Made by a program: the position numbers and the translations under genes | The notes under the pieces: model-generated | What the model was told of the DNA's origin: nothing | Seen by the model: the letters and a program-made list of their open reading frames with translations, nothing else | Database searches by the model: none | Shown: positions 63,165 to 64,000 of the stretch, one piece after another | How positions within the stretch are numbered: the stretch's first letter is position 1 | Layout of the letters: the number at the start of each line of letters is the position of its first letter | DNA from: Prorocentrum cordatum | Taxonomy: Eukaryota > Sar > Dinophyceae > Prorocentrales > Prorocentraceae | DNA length: 64,000 nucleotides | Direction of reading: 5' to 3' | Assembly (NCBI GenBank): GCA_963575745.1 | Contig: CAUYUJ010015949.1 | Coordinates: forward strand, 556,010-620,009

Positions 63165-63345
63165 ACATCGACAGAACAACCAGCACCACCGACGAACCAC
63201 CAAAAAGCGCAACGGAACCACCAACTTCACCGACGAACCACCAACAACACACGACGACGACACCGCCAACGCCACCGACGAACCATCCGAGAACCACCAG
63301 CAAAACACAGACAAACCACCAACAAACCACGACGGAGCCGGGAAC
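63165..63345 (+). repeat. CACCGACGAACCACCAA minisatellite
   Basis: Units of 12-25 bp rich in ACC and CAA (ACCGACGAACCACCAAC) repeat six to eight times with drift. All three frames are open. Confidence 0.75.
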
Positions 63346-63765
63346 AAACATCAATATGCACCATGAACGCGATGTTAATTATGCTCAAACCTAGACCATA
63401 ATGTAGCAGCAACAAGTTTGCTTAACCTAGGAGTTACAGGATGACGTCGTCGGGCGCCAACGCATAATTAGCAGTTTCAATTGCGACTCGCTCGTCTAAA
63501 CACCTGCAGTGTTCACCGCGATTATGGGGGACACGCGGGGAATGCCTCGCATGTTATACACGCAGATGACGAGAGGCAGCCTTCTTTAGAAGATGCGAGG
63601 ATTTGCGGCGCGACCGTCGCGCTGGCAACGTTGGGCCACCCGATCATGACGAGCAACACGAGGATTGGCGACGCGGCCATCGCGGCGCACACGAGCCTCC
63701 TCCCTCCTCCCTCGCCTGTCTTCCCTCCTCATATTCATATATGATCGTCGTTTTCTTGTTCATTG

Positions 63766-63912
63766 TTTCGTCGATCGGCGTTGGCCCTCGCCCCCCCCCT
63801 TCCCCCCCTCCTGGAGTAGATCTTGGCTGTTTGGGGCGCCTGTTTCGAGCAGGTGGGGTCTCCAACCATAGGACCCGCTGCTGCAAACAGTCGCACTAAG
63901 CAGAGGTCCAGA
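63766..63912. repeat. dispersed repeat, copy 2 (partner 3203-3360)
   Basis: GATCGGCG, C-runs, GGAGTAGATCTTGGCTG, CGCCTGTTTCGAGCAGGTGG and AAGCAGAGGTCCAGAG, in the same order as copy 1. The last bases of the window hold nothing else I can name. Confidence 0.7.
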
Positions 63913-64000
63913 GCCGGTCCCCCCCCCCTCTTCCGCCCAATGCCGAATCGCCGAGTAAAAACAAACGCTCACATGCCATCGGCCGCGCGCCTGCGTGCCA

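Noticed and set aside
1-64000. Dinoflagellate spliced-leader relics (TTTTGGCTCAAG) and telomere repeats
   Set aside because: I looked for these words by eye on both strands and found none. A pattern search would settle it.

Overview
The window looks like nuclear DNA of a dinoflagellate. It is GC-rich, crowded with microsatellites (TAC, GGA/TCC, GAT, CATG/TACA types), packed with small repeats and nearly free of ordinary genes. The few spliced genes use mixed GT, GC and GA donor sites with AG acceptors, as is known for dinoflagellates. A Prorocentrum-like genome is my guess, from the poly-Glu, poly-Ser and poly-Gly frames produced by the microsatellites; this is not proven.

The centre of the window (14262-32272, 18,011 bp) is what I read as one complete, very large DNA transposon. 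It has 26-bp terminal inverted repeats (24 of 26 bases match), a TA target duplication, and 230-360 bp subterminal arrays of CTAAGT/ACTTAG words at both ends. It is inserted in a copy of a palindromic repeat whose uninterrupted copy lies nearby at 13612-13763, so the empty site can be read in the same window. Inside are at least seven genes, all on the plus strand: a six-exon gene for a roughly 750-residue protein (A), a 254-aa protein with a possible AP2-like segment (B), two small proteins sharing a C-terminal module (C, D), a 539-aa protein with a Lys/Gly tail and a Cys knuckle (E), an 88-aa basic helical protein (G) and a four-exon RNase H-fold transposase of the Tnp2/Plavaka-CACTA kind (F, about 727 aa) with visible D118, D351 and E541.

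The most striking signal is confined to this element. Several dozen perfect palindromes are all centred on CTGCAG, usually GCTGCAGC. Their outer arms differ from copy to copy yet stay exactly symmetric, so the arms co-vary. They occur in spacers, in coding exons and in eight of the nine introns I could place, often 11-40 nt before, or across, the acceptor site. Other hairpin arrays (23121-23273, 31285-31670) lie in the same element.

Outside the element the DNA is old repeat sediment. It includes three MITE-like families with recognisable terminal inverted repeats, each present in several copies, a foldback element carrying its own GGA microsatellite, a 3' fragment of a LINE (RNase H plus C-terminal Cys motif, 11590-12525), a possible retroelement region at 41.7-47.7 kb bounded by direct repeats of about 110 bp, minisatellites, and dispersed short pieces coding for Ala/Glu-rich coiled coil. 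I found no rRNA, tRNA, CRISPR array or spliced-leader sequence.
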